Source: Klenkia brasiliensis (GTDB taxonomy: Bacteria; Actinomycetota; Actinomycetes; Mycobacteriales; Geodermatophilaceae). Taken from it: a stretch of 64,000 nt of DNA. Of this stretch, positions 33,614-42,120 are shown piece after piece. Within the stretch, counting starts at the first letter, position 1; the number at the start of each line of letters is the position of its first letter. The stretch is from assembly GCF_900100695.1 (NCBI RefSeq), contig NZ_FNCF01000002.1:124001-188000 (forward strand), given 5' to 3'. The position numbers and the translations under genes are program-made. Under the pieces are notes generated by a model. That model had not been told where the DNA came from and did no database searches. It was given only the letters and a program-made list of their open reading frames with translations.

Positions 33614-34630
33614 GTGCGCGCCCTGGTGTTCGAGGAGTTCGGCGGACCGCTGACCGTGCGGGAGGTGCCCGACCCGGCGCCCGCGCCCGACGGTGTGGTG
33701 GTGGAGGTGGGGGCCAGCGGCGTGTGCCGCAGCGACTGGCACGCCTGGTCCGGCCACGACGACGACGTCGTCCTGCCGCACGTGCCCGGGCACGAGCTGG
33801 CCGGGACGGTGGCCGCCGTCGGGGCCCGGGTGCGCGGCTGGTCGGTGGGCGACCGGGTGACCGTGCCGTTCGTGTGCGCCTGCGGCACCTGCCCGCCGTG
33901 CCGGGACGGCGACGGCCAGGTGTGCCTGCGGCAGACGCAGCCCGGCTTCACGCACTGGGGCTCCTTCGCGCAGTACGTCGCCCTCGACGCCGCCGACGTC
34001 AACCTGGTCGCCCTGCCCGACGACCTGGCCTTCCCCGTCGCGGCGTCGCTGGGCTGCCGGTTCGCCACCGCCTTCCGCGCGGTCACCGGGGTCGGGCGGG
34101 CCGCGCCGGGGGAGTGGGTCGCGGTCGTGGGCTGCGGCGGCGTCGGGCTCTCGGCCGTGCAGGTCGCGGTCGGCACCGGTGCCCGGGTGGTCGCCGTCGA
34201 CCCCTCGCCCGGGGCGCGCGACCTGGCGGCGGCGATGGGGGCCGAGCACGTGCTGCCCTCGACGGACGGCGTGCTCGAGCTGACCGGCGGCGGGGCGCAC
34301 GTCGCGCTGGACTGCCTGGGCTCGCCGGCCACCTGCGAGGCCTCGATCCGGTCGCTGCGCCCGCGCGGCCGGCACGTGCAGGTCGGCCTGCTGCCGCCCT
34401 CGGCGGGCCGGGCCGTGGTGCCGATGGAGCTGGTGGTGGCCCGGGAGCTGGCCGTGCTGGGCAGCCACGGCATGGCCGCGCACGACTACCCGGCGATGCT
34501 CTCGATGATCACCGCCGGCCGGCTGCGCCCGCAGGACCTGGTCACCCGCGAGCTGCCGCTCACCGAGGCGGGTCCCGCGCTGGTCGAGGTCGGCCGCACC
34601 CCCGGCGTCACGGTGCTCACCTCGTTCTGA
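33614..34630 (+). CDS. Zinc-dependent medium-chain alcohol dehydrogenase
   Basis: NAD(P)-dependent oxidoreductase, 338 aa. The catalytic zinc site is GVCRSDWHAW with GHELAGTV, and the structural zinc lobe has four Cys in CACGTCPPCRDGDGQVC. The Rossmann motif is VVGCGGVGLSAVQVAVGTG. It likely acts on a small alcohol or aldehyde; the substrate is not known. GTG 33614, 22 bp after the MalY-like gene, so possibly the same operon. A long hairpin follows. Confidence 0.85.
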   Translation: MRALVFEEFGGPLTVREVPDPAPAPDGVVVEVGASGVCRSDWHAWSGHDDDVVLPHVPGHELAGTVAAVGARVRGWSVGDRVTVPFVCACGTCPPCRDGDGQVCLRQTQPGFTHWGSFAQYVALDAADVNLVALPDDLAFPVAASLGCRFATAFRAVTGVGRAAPGEWVAVVGCGGVGLSAVQVAVGTGARVVAVDPSPGARDLAAAMGAEHVLPSTDGVLELTGGGAHVALDCLGSPATCEASIRSLRPRGRHVQVGLLPPSAGRAVVPMELVVARELAVLGSHGMAAHDYPAMLSMITAGRLRPQDLVTRELPLTEAGPALVEVGRTPGVTVLTSF

Positions 34631-34648
34631 CCCGCCCCGCCGGCCCCT

Positions 34649-34727
34649 CGCGTTGATCTTGCAGAACCGCAACGGTGGCGCGCCGCCCACCGGCGTGGCG
34701 GCGTTGTCGTCCTGCAAGGTCGACGCG
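34649..34727. terminator. Long imperfect hairpin between convergent genes
   Basis: Two 26-bp arms, 34649-34674 and 34702-34727, pair at 21 of 26 positions (several mismatches are G-U compatible), around a 27-base GC-rich loop. The arm core is CTTGCAG. It lies between the alcohol dehydrogenase stop and the facing Thr-rich protein stop, so a bidirectional terminator is likely; the length is beyond that needed for termination. Confidence 0.6.
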
Positions 34728-34755
34728 CGCCGCGGCCCGGCAGCTGGCGGAGGAG

Positions 34756-35232
34756 TCAGCCGGTGGGGGCGACCGAGGTGTCGGGGGCCGTGGTCGTCGC
34801 CGGGGCCGGCGTGGTGGTGGCCGGGGCTGACGTCGTCGGGGGCGCCGTCGTGGTGGGGTCGGCGTCCTCGGTGGTCGTGCTGGGCGCCGTCGTGGTCGGC
34901 CGGGACGTCGTGGTCGGGGCCGACGACGGCGACGGGTCCTCGGTCGTCGTCGTGGCCGGCGCCTCGGTGGTCGTCGTGGGTGCCGGGGCCTCGGTGGTGG
35001 GCGCGGGTGCCTCGGTGGTCGAGGCCGGCACCGGGCTGGTGAACGACGCCGACATCGCCGAGGGGTCCCAGGCGAAGAACAGCGCCACGAACAGCACCAC
35101 CAGGACCAGCGTGGAGGTGCGGGCCGGTCCGATCCGGGCAGGCACCCGCTTGGGCAGCAGGCGGGGACGGCGACGCGTGGCCGGCTCGGCGGTGACGGTC
35201 GGCACCGGGGTGGTGGGGCGGCGGTCGGTCAC
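34756..35232 (-). CDS. Single-pass membrane protein with Thr/Pro/Ala-rich tail
   Basis: Unrecognised 158-aa protein. Residues 1-38 are Arg/Pro-rich and cytoplasmic by charge; one membrane helix spans about 39-55 (TSTLVLVVLFVALFFAW), and residues 70-158 are an outside-facing low-complexity tail of TTT, TTEAPAP and related repeats. Such tails span the cell wall and can be O-mannosylated in actinobacteria. ATG 35232 overlaps the stop of the MscS gene by 4 bp, so it is made with that channel and may anchor or shield it. Function is otherwise unknown. Confidence 0.75.
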   Translation of the reverse strand: MTDRRPTTPVPTVTAEPATRRRPRLLPKRVPARIGPARTSTLVLVVLFVALFFAWDPSAMSASFTSPVPASTTEAPAPTTEAPAPTTTTEAPATTTTEDPSPSSAPTTTSRPTTTAPSTTTEDADPTTTAPPTTSAPATTTPAPATTTAPDTSVAPTG

Positions 35233-36134
35233 GAGGTCACCTCACGGGGGTCGTGGCTGGTCACCGGCTCGTCGGGGCTCTGCGGGCGCACCACGATGCC
35301 CTCCCGGCGGAAGGCGAGCGCGATGCGGGAGCGCAGGTCGCGGCCGACGTCGAACTGCTTGCCGGGCAGCGTCCGCGCGACGATCCGCACGTTCACCTCG
35401 TCCAGGCCCAGGCTGGTCACGCCCATGACGCTCGGGGCGTCCAGCAGCAGCTTGGCCAGCTGCTCGTCGGCGAAGGCCTGCTCGCCGACCTCGCGCAGCA
35501 CGTCCTGCACATGGCTGACGTCGGTGGTCGCGGGCACCGGGACGTCGATCACCGCGCGGGCCCAGTCGCGGGACAGGTTGATCACCTTCACGATCTGGCC
35601 GTTCGGGATGATCACCACCTCGCCGTTCATCGACCGCATCCGGGTGATCCGCAGCGTGACGTCCTCGACGGTGCCCTCGGCCGGGTCGCCGCCGCCGACC
35701 ACCGCGATCGAGACCACGTCGCCGAACCCGTACTGCCGCTCGGTGATCAGGAAGAACCCGGCCAGCACGTCCTGCACGACCCGCTGCGCGCCGAACCCGA
35801 GCCCGACGCCGAGCACGGTGGCCGGCGCGACCAGGCTGGTCACCGGCAGGCCCAGCGTCGACAGCACCGTGACCGTGGCGACGGTGTAGATCACCACGAC
35901 GGCGACCCACTGCAGCACCTGGGTCAGCGAGTGCCGGTGCTTGGCCGCCTCCGAGCGCACCAGGGCGTCGCCGCCGCCGGCGCTGGCGTCGATCCGGGAG
36001 GTGACCTTGCCGCCCACCCAGGTGACCAGGCGGGCTAGCAGCACGGCGCCGATGACGATGAGCAGCACCGCCAGGCCCCGGCCCCGGACCCAGTCGGTCA
36101 AGCCGGACAGCGGTGCGAGAGCGACGACGTCCAT
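35229..36134 (-). CDS. Small-conductance mechanosensitive channel (MscS family)
   Basis: Membrane channel that opens under membrane tension to release osmolytes, 301 aa. Three N-terminal helices are visible, with the pore helix in LVAPATVLGVGLGFGAQRVV followed by LAGFFLITERQYGFGD; the beta domain has VTLRITRMRSMNGEVVIIPNGQI, the MscS signature. ATG 36134 gives MDVVALAPLSGL; a longer in-frame extension has no family sequence. Coupled by a 4-bp overlap to the Thr-rich protein gene, which is unusual. Confidence 0.88.
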   Translation of the reverse strand: MDVVALAPLSGLTDWVRGRGLAVLLIVIGAVLLARLVTWVGGKVTSRIDASAGGGDALVRSEAAKHRHSLTQVLQWVAVVVIYTVATVTVLSTLGLPVTSLVAPATVLGVGLGFGAQRVVQDVLAGFFLITERQYGFGDVVSIAVVGGGDPAEGTVEDVTLRITRMRSMNGEVVIIPNGQIVKVINLSRDWARAVIDVPVPATTDVSHVQDVLREVGEQAFADEQLAKLLLDAPSVMGVTSLGLDEVNVRIVARTLPGKQFDVGRDLRSRIALAFRREGIVVRPQSPDEPVTSHDPREVTS

Positions 36135-36177
36135 CCACCCCAGTGTGCCGCCGCCCGGACCGGGGCAGCATGTCCGG

Positions 36178-37164
36178 GTGCCCGACGTCGTCGCCCGTGC
36201 CCGCTCCCTCGCCGACGAGCTGCTGTTCCCGCAGGCCGGAGCGGTGGACGCCGCCGGCGCCGTCCCCCGGGTGACCCTGGACACCCTGGCCGCCGAGGGC
36301 CTCTACGGCCTGACCGGACCGGTCTCGCACGGCGGCCTGGCCGCCGACCCGGGCACGGTGCACGCGGTCGCCGAGGCCGTCGCCGGCGGCGACCTGTCCG
36401 CAGCCTTCATCTGGCTGCAGCACCTCACCGTGCCCGCGATGGTGACCGGCTCCTCGCTGGCCGACGAGTGGCTCGCCGACCTGTGCGCCGGGCGCCGCCG
36501 GTCGGGCATCGCGCTGCTCGCGGCCACCCGGCCGCAGCCGGTCGCCATCACCGCCCGCCGCGAGCGCGACGCCTTCGTGCTGGACGGCGGGGTCCCCTGG
36601 GTCACCGGCTGGGGGCAGGTGGACGTCGTCCTGGTGGCCGCGCGGGACGCCGACGACGTCGTGCACTTCCTGCTGGTCGACGCGGAGGAGGGCCCCACGC
36701 TCACCGCGGTGCCGCAGCAGCTGGTCGCGGTGCAGGCCAGCGCCACGGTGGAGTTCCGGGTGTCCGGGCACGTCGTCCCGGCCTCCAGGCTGGTCCGGTC
36801 GGTGCCGCTGGCGGCGTGGCAGGCCCGCGACCCCGGCAACCTGCGGGCCAACGGGTCGCTGGCCCTGGGTCTGGCCGCCCGCTGCGCCCGGCTCGCGCAG
36901 CTGCCCGGGCTGGACGCCGACCTGGCCACCGCCCGGGCCCGGCTGGACGCCGCCGGACCCGAGCAGCTGCCCGACGCCCGGGCCGCGGCCGCCGCGCTGG
37001 CGCACCGGGCGGCCGGCCTGCTGGCGGTCGCCGCCGGGAGCGGCTCGGTCTCCCGCGGCCACCCGGCCGAGCGGCTGTCCCGCGAGGCCCTGTTCCTGCT
37101 CGTCTTCGGCTCCCGGCCGGCGATCAAGGCGGCCCTGCTGCACCGGCTCGGCGCGGCCGGCTGA
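36178..37164 (+). CDS. Acyl-CoA dehydrogenase-like protein, short
   Basis: Flavoprotein-like member of the acyl-CoA dehydrogenase superfamily, 328 aa against a usual 370-390. The N-terminal helical part (LDTLAAEGLYGLTGPVSHGG, FIWLQHLTVPAMV) and the middle beta domain (RRERDAFVLDGGVPWVTGWG) are recognisable, but the C-terminal domain is reduced and I see no clear catalytic Glu. It resembles acyl-CoA-dehydrogenase-related proteins of unknown substrate. GTG 36178 is the first in-frame start after the divergent MscS gene, 43 bp away. Confidence 0.75.
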   Translation: MPDVVARARSLADELLFPQAGAVDAAGAVPRVTLDTLAAEGLYGLTGPVSHGGLAADPGTVHAVAEAVAGGDLSAAFIWLQHLTVPAMVTGSSLADEWLADLCAGRRRSGIALLAATRPQPVAITARRERDAFVLDGGVPWVTGWGQVDVVLVAARDADDVVHFLLVDAEEGPTLTAVPQQLVAVQASATVEFRVSGHVVPASRLVRSVPLAAWQARDPGNLRANGSLALGLAARCARLAQLPGLDADLATARARLDAAGPEQLPDARAAAAALAHRAAGLLAVAAGSGSVSRGHPAERLSREALFLLVFGSRPAIKAALLHRLGAAG

Positions 37165-37212
37165 TCACGATCCGGTCTCGGCGGACGGGAGGACCTGGTC
37201 GCACCGGCCAGA

Positions 37213-37231
37213 TCAGGTGAGGCTAGCCTTA
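37213..37231. promoter_or_regulatory. IdeR/DtxR iron box upstream of the first siderophore-binding protein
   Basis: TCAGGTGAGGCTAGCCTTA matches 15 of 19 positions of the IdeR/DtxR consensus TTAGGTTAGGCTAACCTAA. It lies 24 bp before the GTG of the first iron-binding lipoprotein, so iron-loaded repressor should block this promoter. Confidence 0.8.
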
Positions 37232-37254
37232 CCGCCTCACCACCAAGGAGTCCC

Positions 37255-38256
37255 GTGCCCCGCCGCACCGCCCTGGCCGCGCTCGCCGCCGTCACCGCCC
37301 TCGCCCTGACCGCCTGCGGCGGCTCCACCGAGGGGACCGACCCCGCAGCCGGCCCGACGGCGTCCGACGGCGCCTTCCCGGTCACCGTCGAGCACATCTG
37401 GGGCGAGACCACCGTCCCCGACCGGCCCGAGCGGGTGGTGGCGCTGGGCGTGACCGACACCGACCCCCTGCTCGCGCTGGGCGTGGTGCCCGTCGCGGTC
37501 ACCCCGTTCGTCTTCTACGCCGACTCGAAGGGCGTCGGACCCTGGGCCGAGGACCTCTTCGGCGACGTCGAGCCCGAGGTGTTCACCTCCGCCGAGGTCG
37601 ACGTCGAGGCGGTCGCCGCGCTGGCCCCGGACCTGATCGTGGGCGTCTCCGCCGGCTTCGACGAGGCCGTCTACGCGCAGCTGTCGGAGATCGCGCCCAC
37701 GCTGGTGCGCCCCGAGGGCACGGTGGCCTACGGCGTGGACCGGGACACCGCCACCCGGATGATCGCCCAGGCGGTCGGTGAGGAGGCCCGCGGCGAGGAG
37801 CTGATCGCCGACGCCGACCAGGCCTTCGCCGACGCCCTGGCCGAGCACCCCGAGCTCGAGGGCGCCACCGGCACCGCCGCGCTCTACTCCGGCGGCACCT
37901 ACTACGCCTTCCTGCCCGCCGACGCGCGCGGCCGGGTGCTCGGCGACCTCGGCATCACCGCGCCGGAGGCCGTGCTCGCCGAGGACGCCGGCGACAGCTT
38001 CTACGTCGAGCTGTCCACCGAGCGGCTGGACCTGCTCGACGGCGACGTCCTCGTCGTCCTCACCGACCCCGAGTCGGTGGCCACCGTGGAGGCCGACGCC
38101 CTGCTCGCCCAGGTACCCGTCGTCGCCGACGGCGGCCTGCTCGTCGACGCCGGCGACGTCCGCGGCGCCATGTCCTACAACACCGTGCTCTCCGCGCCCT
38201 ACCTGGCGCAGAACCTGACCCCGCTGCTGGCCACCGCGCTGGCTGCGACCGCCTGA
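37255..38256 (+). CDS. Iron-siderophore ABC transporter, substrate-binding lipoprotein 1
   Basis: Extracytoplasmic binding protein of the FecB/FhuD/BtuF class, 333 aa. The lipoprotein signal peptide ends LALTACGGS, with lipidated Cys at residue 22. The mature domain shows two Rossmann-like lobes around a long helix, with PERVVALGVTDTDPLLALGVVPVAV and SYNTVLSAPYLAQNLTPLL near the end. GTG 37255 has AAGGAG upstream. It is preceded by an iron box and followed 17 bp later by a related lipoprotein, so two SBPs share one promoter. Confidence 0.88.
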   Translation: MPRRTALAALAAVTALALTACGGSTEGTDPAAGPTASDGAFPVTVEHIWGETTVPDRPERVVALGVTDTDPLLALGVVPVAVTPFVFYADSKGVGPWAEDLFGDVEPEVFTSAEVDVEAVAALAPDLIVGVSAGFDEAVYAQLSEIAPTLVRPEGTVAYGVDRDTATRMIAQAVGEEARGEELIADADQAFADALAEHPELEGATGTAALYSGGTYYAFLPADARGRVLGDLGITAPEAVLAEDAGDSFYVELSTERLDLLDGDVLVVLTDPESVATVEADALLAQVPVVADGGLLVDAGDVRGAMSYNTVLSAPYLAQNLTPLLATALAATA

Positions 38257-38273
38257 CCGGAGGAAGACCGACC

Positions 38274-39308
38274 ATGTCCCGCCGTACCACCCTGGCCGCA
38301 CTCGCGGCCGTCACCGCGCTCGCCCTGTCCGCCTGCGGCGGCTCCACCGGCGGTGGCTCGTCCGAGGAGACCGGCGGGTCGGCCGCGGCCGACGGCGCCT
38401 TCCCGGTGACCATCCCCAACGCCTTCGGCGAGACCACCATCGACGCCGAGCCCGAGCGCATCGTCGTGATCGGCTACACCGAGGTCGACACCCTCCTGGC
38501 CCTGGGCGTGCAGCCCGTCGCCTTCCAGGAGTTCGTCACCTTCCCCGACGCCTCGGTCCCGGGCCTGGGTCCGTGGGCGGAGGACCTCGCCGGCGAGGCC
38601 GAGATGCAGGTCTTCCCCGTCTCCTCCCCGCCCGGGGTCGAGGAGGTCCTGGCGCTGCGGCCCGACCTCGTCGTCGCCGTGGGCAGCGGGATCGAGCAGG
38701 ACGAGTACGACCAGCTGTCGGCCGTCGTCCCCGTGCTCGCCCGGCCCGAGGGCTCCACGGCCTACCTGGTCGACCGGGACGACGCCACCCTGGCGATCGG
38801 CCAGGCGCTCGGCAAGGAGGACCAGGCGCAGGAGCTCGTGGACGGCGTGGACGCCGACTTCAGCGCGGCCCGCGACGCCAACCCCGACTTCGCCGGCAAG
38901 ACCGTCGTGGTGACCCTGCCGGCCACCGACGGCAGCGGCGGCTACTCCGCCTACGTCACCGGTGACACCCGCGTGTCCTTCTTCGAGGACCTGGGCTTCG
39001 AGCTCACCCCCGGCATCGCCGACATCGACGCCGAGGGCGGCTTCTTCGTCACCATCTCCGCCGAGCAGGTGCAGCTGCTGGACGCCGACCTGGTGGTCGT
39101 GCTGGCGCTGAGCAGCGTCGAGGAGACCCGCAGCCAGCTCGAGGCCGACCCGGTGTTCGCCACCGTCCCCGCCGTGCAGGCCGGCCGGGTCATCTACACC
39201 GACCCGCTGTCCGGCGGCGGCGCAATCAGCTACAACGACGTGCTCAGCGTGCCGTTCGCGCTCGACCAGCTGGTGCCCCAGATCCAGGACGCCCTCGCCG
39301 GCAGCTGA
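38274..39308 (+). CDS. Iron-siderophore ABC transporter, substrate-binding lipoprotein 2
   Basis: Second binding lipoprotein, 344 aa, homologous to the first (ALAAVTALALSACGGS lipobox, PERIVVIGYTEVDTLLALGVQ, SYNDVLSVPFALDQLVPQI) but with clearly different loops, so ligand range probably differs. ATG 38274 with GGAGGA upstream. Likely tandem duplication with later divergence. Permeases and the ATPase are in the facing operon at 40168-43206, also iron controlled. Confidence 0.88.
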   Translation: MSRRTTLAALAAVTALALSACGGSTGGGSSEETGGSAAADGAFPVTIPNAFGETTIDAEPERIVVIGYTEVDTLLALGVQPVAFQEFVTFPDASVPGLGPWAEDLAGEAEMQVFPVSSPPGVEEVLALRPDLVVAVGSGIEQDEYDQLSAVVPVLARPEGSTAYLVDRDDATLAIGQALGKEDQAQELVDGVDADFSAARDANPDFAGKTVVVTLPATDGSGGYSAYVTGDTRVSFFEDLGFELTPGIADIDAEGGFFVTISAEQVQLLDADLVVVLALSSVEETRSQLEADPVFATVPAVQAGRVIYTDPLSGGGAISYNDVLSVPFALDQLVPQIQDALAGS

Positions 39309-39329
39309 CCATCGACAGGACGGGTGGGG

Positions 39330-39348
39330 CGAGGTTAGCCTTGCCTCA
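39330..39348. promoter_or_regulatory. IdeR/DtxR iron box upstream of the 140-aa gene
   Basis: CGAGGTTAGCCTTGCCTCA; its central 15 bp agree with the consensus at 12 positions (AGGTTAG and CCT ends). It lies 19 bp before the GTG at 39368, giving the small gene its own iron-controlled promoter. Confidence 0.65.
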
Positions 39349-39367
39349 TCCGTCCTGGAGGTCCCGC

Positions 39368-39790
39368 GTGTCCCTGAAGCTGCCCGTCGCGTCCGTCGTC
39401 GTCCTGCTCGGCCCCGCCCCCGTGCGGTCGGCCGTGTGCGGCGCGCTCGACGAGGGCAGCGCCCGCTGCGCCGACGGCCACGGCGGTCTCGGCGCCGTCC
39501 GGCTGACCGCCCCGGCCCACGAGCCGCTGGCCGACCGGCTGGCCCGGGTGGCCGCGGCCGACGCACCGGTGGTGCTGGTGCAGCGGCTCACCGACGGCCT
39601 GCCCGCGGCGCAGCGGCGCACCCTGCTGAGTGCCCTGCGTGGGCTGGCCGCGCACGGCGCGACCGTGCTGGTGGACGACGTCGACCCGGTGGCCGCGCTG
39701 TCGGTCGCCGACACGTCGCTGCGCGCGCACGCCGACGGCCGCGTCGAGCTGGAGCCGCTGCCCGACGTGGCGGCGCTGCTGGCCTCCTAG
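39368..39790 (+). CDS. Iron-box-controlled small protein resembling half of an ABC ATPase
   Basis: Unrecognised 140-aa soluble protein. The part from about residue 65 (VVLVQRLTDGLPAAQRRTLL, then LAAHGATVLVDDVDPVAAL and VADTSLRAHADGRVELEPL) follows the pattern of the region after Walker B in ABC ATPases, including the switch position and the final GRV strand, but Asp/Glu of Walker B are replaced (VLVQR) and there is no Walker A or signature motif. It cannot be an ordinary ATPase. GTG 39368; an iron box precedes it. It may be a degenerate remnant or a regulatory subunit of the uptake system. Confidence 0.6.
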   Translation: MSLKLPVASVVVLLGPAPVRSAVCGALDEGSARCADGHGGLGAVRLTAPAHEPLADRLARVAAADAPVVLVQRLTDGLPAAQRRTLLSALRGLAAHGATVLVDDVDPVAALSVADTSLRAHADGRVELEPLPDVAALLAS

Positions 39791-39797
39791 GCCGGGG

Positions 39798-40088
39798 TCA
39801 GCGGGCGGAGTAGGTCAGGCAGTCGGCCTGGTCCGAGGCGGACCCGACCTGCACGGCCGACGCGGTGCACTCGAGCTTCTCGTTGTGCCGGCAGTCGGTG
39901 CGGTGGCAGGCGCCGACGACGCCGGTGCGCTCGAGCCCGGCGCGGAACGAGATCTCCACGAACGTGCCGCAGTGCGCGTGGTCGCCGCCGATGGTGATGG
40001 CGCCGGCGTGGCAGCCCGAGTCGGCGTTGTAGGAGCAGGCGCTCACCGAGCAGTCCTGGACCTGGGGCATCTCCTGGGTGCTGGTCAT
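39798..40088 (-). CDS. DUF1540 domain protein, two Cys-rich repeats
   Basis: Small cytoplasmic 96-aa protein with two copies of the DUF1540 Cys motif: CSVSACSYNADSGCHAGAI followed by HCGTF, and CHRTDCRHNEKLECTASAV followed by DCLTY. Each has four Cys, a layout suited to binding a metal; function is unknown. It lies downstream of the iron-uptake ATPase gene on the same strand (79 bp) and may be a metal-handling partner. ATG 40088. Convergent with the 140-aa gene, 7 bp apart. Confidence 0.8.
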   Translation of the reverse strand: MTSTQEMPQVQDCSVSACSYNADSGCHAGAITIGGDHAHCGTFVEISFRAGLERTGVVGACHRTDCRHNEKLECTASAVQVGSASDQADCLTYSAR

Positions 40089-40167
40089 GGGGAGACGGTG
40101 ACAGAGGTCCGGGCGCCCCGCCACCGAGCCAAGCCTGCCCTGACCTGCGGTTGCGCGGTTGTGGAGG

Positions 40168-41001
40168 TCAACGGAGCCGGCGGACCGGGACCACCATGGG
40201 GGTCCCCGAGACCGGGTCGGTGACGACCCGCGCCTCGAGGTCGAACACGTCGGCCAGCAGCTGCTCGGTGAGCACCTCGGCCGGGGTGCCGGAGGCGACG
40301 ACCACGCCGTGCTTCATGGCGACCAGGCGGTGGGCGTAGCGGGCGGCCAGGTTGAGGTCGTGCAGCACGACGGCGACGGTGCGGCCGCGCTCGGCGTGCA
40401 GCCGGGCGATCAGCTCCAGCACGTCGATCTGGTGCGAGAGGTCCAGGTAGGTGGTGGGCTCGTCGAGCAGCAGCAGGTCGGTGCCCTGCGCCAGCGCCAT
40501 CGAGATCCAGGCCCGCTGCCGCTGGCCGCCCGACAGCGCGTCCACCGGCCGGTCGGCGAACCCGTCCATGTCGGTCCAGCGCAGCGCCTCGGCCACGACG
40601 TCCTCGTCGTCGCGGGACCACTGCCGCAGCCAGGACTGGTGCGGGTGCCGCCCACGGGCGACCAGGTCGGCCACGGTCAGCCCCTCGGGCGCGATCGGGG
40701 TCTGCGGCAGCATGCCCAGCACCCGGGCGACCTCGCGGGTGGGGGTCCGGGCGATCGGCTTGCCGTCGAGCACGACCTGGCCCGACGTGGGGCGCAGCAG
40801 CCGGCCCAGGGCGCGCAGCAGGGTGGACTTGCCGCAGCCGTTGGGGCCGACGATCGCGGTGAACGAGCCGTCGGTGAGCTCGAGGTCCAGGCCGTCGACG
40901 ACGACGTTCTCCCCGTAGGCCAGGCGCACCTGCTCGGCGGCCAGCCGCACCCGGGGCCGGGCGGCGGCGCGCAGGTCGGGGTGGGCCAGCGTCGCGGTCA
41001 T
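40168..41001 (-). CDS. Iron-siderophore ABC transporter, ATPase
   Basis: ATP-binding subunit of a FecE/FhuC/FepC-type importer, 277 aa. Walker A GPNGCGKSTLLRALG, Q-loop GMLPQTP, signature LSGGQRQRAWISMAL, Walker B LLLLDEPTTYLDLSHQ and switch HDLNLAARYAHR are complete. ATG 41001 has GAGGAGA upstream; the start overlaps nothing and is 14 bp after the preceding permease stop. It should energise the two permeases for ferric-siderophore uptake. Confidence 0.92.
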   Translation of the reverse strand: MTATLAHPDLRAAARPRVRLAAEQVRLAYGENVVVDGLDLELTDGSFTAIVGPNGCGKSTLLRALGRLLRPTSGQVVLDGKPIARTPTREVARVLGMLPQTPIAPEGLTVADLVARGRHPHQSWLRQWSRDDEDVVAEALRWTDMDGFADRPVDALSGGQRQRAWISMALAQGTDLLLLDEPTTYLDLSHQIDVLELIARLHAERGRTVAVVLHDLNLAARYAHRLVAMKHGVVVASGTPAEVLTEQLLADVFDLEARVVTDPVSGTPMVVPVRRLR

Positions 41002-41015
41002 CGGGTCTCCTCGCC

Positions 41016-42110
41016 TCATGCGGTGATCGATCGGCGGCCGCGGACGAGCAGCCAGAGCAGGTAGGGGGCCCCGACGACGGCGGTGACGATGCCGACGGGC
41101 AGGGCGACGGGCAGCACGGTGCGGGCCAGCAGGTCGGCCCCGACGACGAGGACGGCGCCCAGCAGCGCCGAGGCCAGCAGCGGCGGCCGGGACCCACCGG
41201 CGAGCCGGACGGCGACCTGGGGCACGACCAGCGCGACGAACTGGACCGGCCCGGCCGCGGCGACGGCGACGGCGGCCAGCGCGACGGCGACCAGCACGAC
41301 GACGGCCTGGGTGGCGCCGACCCGGACGCCGAGGGCACGCGCGGTGTCGTCACCGAACTGCAGTACGCCCAGCTGGCGGGACAGCGCCAGCGCCACGGGC
41401 AGCAGCACGGCCAGCGCGAGCCCGAGCGGCCAGGCCTGGTCCCAGGTGCGGGCGTTGAGCGAGCCGGTGAGCCAGACGGTGGCGGCCGCGGCGTCCTGGA
41501 TGTCGGAGCGGGTGAGCAGCCAGTCGACCAGCGCGAACCCCACGGCGGACAGGCCCACGCCGACCAGCACCAGCCGGTAGCCGTCGACGCCCTGCCGCCA
41601 GGCCAGCGCGAAGATCAGCAGAGCCACCAGCAGGCCGCCCAGCAGGGCCGCCACCGGCAGGCCGAGCCCGCCGAGCAGACCCGCCGCGGCGCCGGAGCCA
41701 CCGCCGAGCACGATGACGCCGACCGCGGCGGCCGAGGCGCCGGCGTTGATGCCCAGGGTGTCGGGGGAGGCCAGCGGGTTGCGGGCGAAGGTCTGGATGA
41801 GCGCGCCGGACAGGCCGAGCGCCAGGCCGACCAGGACGCCGACGACGATCCGCGGCGCGCGCAGCTCGGTGACGATGAACTGCTGGGTGGGGTCACCGAG
41901 GCCGACCAGCGTGCGCAGCACGTCGCCCAGGCCGATCGGGTAGTCACCGCGCCCCAGGCTGACCGCGCTGACCAGCACGAGGGCGGCGAGCGCCACGACC
42001 GGCAGCAGCAGCTGGCGGGTGCGCACGACGCCGGAGAAGGGCCCGACGCGGACGGTGCGCCGGCGGTCGGTGCGCACGCCCGGGCCGCGGGTGGTGATCG
42101 TCGAGGTCAT
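41016..42110 (-). CDS. Iron-siderophore ABC transporter, permease 2 (FecCD family)
   Basis: Integral membrane permease of the BtuC/FecCD family, 364 aa, about ten helices. The family start LRAPRIVVGVLVGLALGLSGA, the FARNPLASPDTLGINAGAS motif and the gate-region LTGSLNARTWDQAWPLGL are present; the ATPase-coupling loop lies near AVRLAGGSRPPLLASALLGA. It forms a heterodimer with the permease encoded upstream. ATG 42110; 10 bp from the previous stop. Confidence 0.92.
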   Translation of the reverse strand: MTSTITTRGPGVRTDRRRTVRVGPFSGVVRTRQLLLPVVALAALVLVSAVSLGRGDYPIGLGDVLRTLVGLGDPTQQFIVTELRAPRIVVGVLVGLALGLSGALIQTFARNPLASPDTLGINAGASAAAVGVIVLGGGSGAAAGLLGGLGLPVAALLGGLLVALLIFALAWRQGVDGYRLVLVGVGLSAVGFALVDWLLTRSDIQDAAAATVWLTGSLNARTWDQAWPLGLALAVLLPVALALSRQLGVLQFGDDTARALGVRVGATQAVVVLVAVALAAVAVAAAGPVQFVALVVPQVAVRLAGGSRPPLLASALLGAVLVVGADLLARTVLPVALPVGIVTAVVGAPYLLWLLVRGRRSITA

Positions 42111-42120
42111 CGCGGCACCG

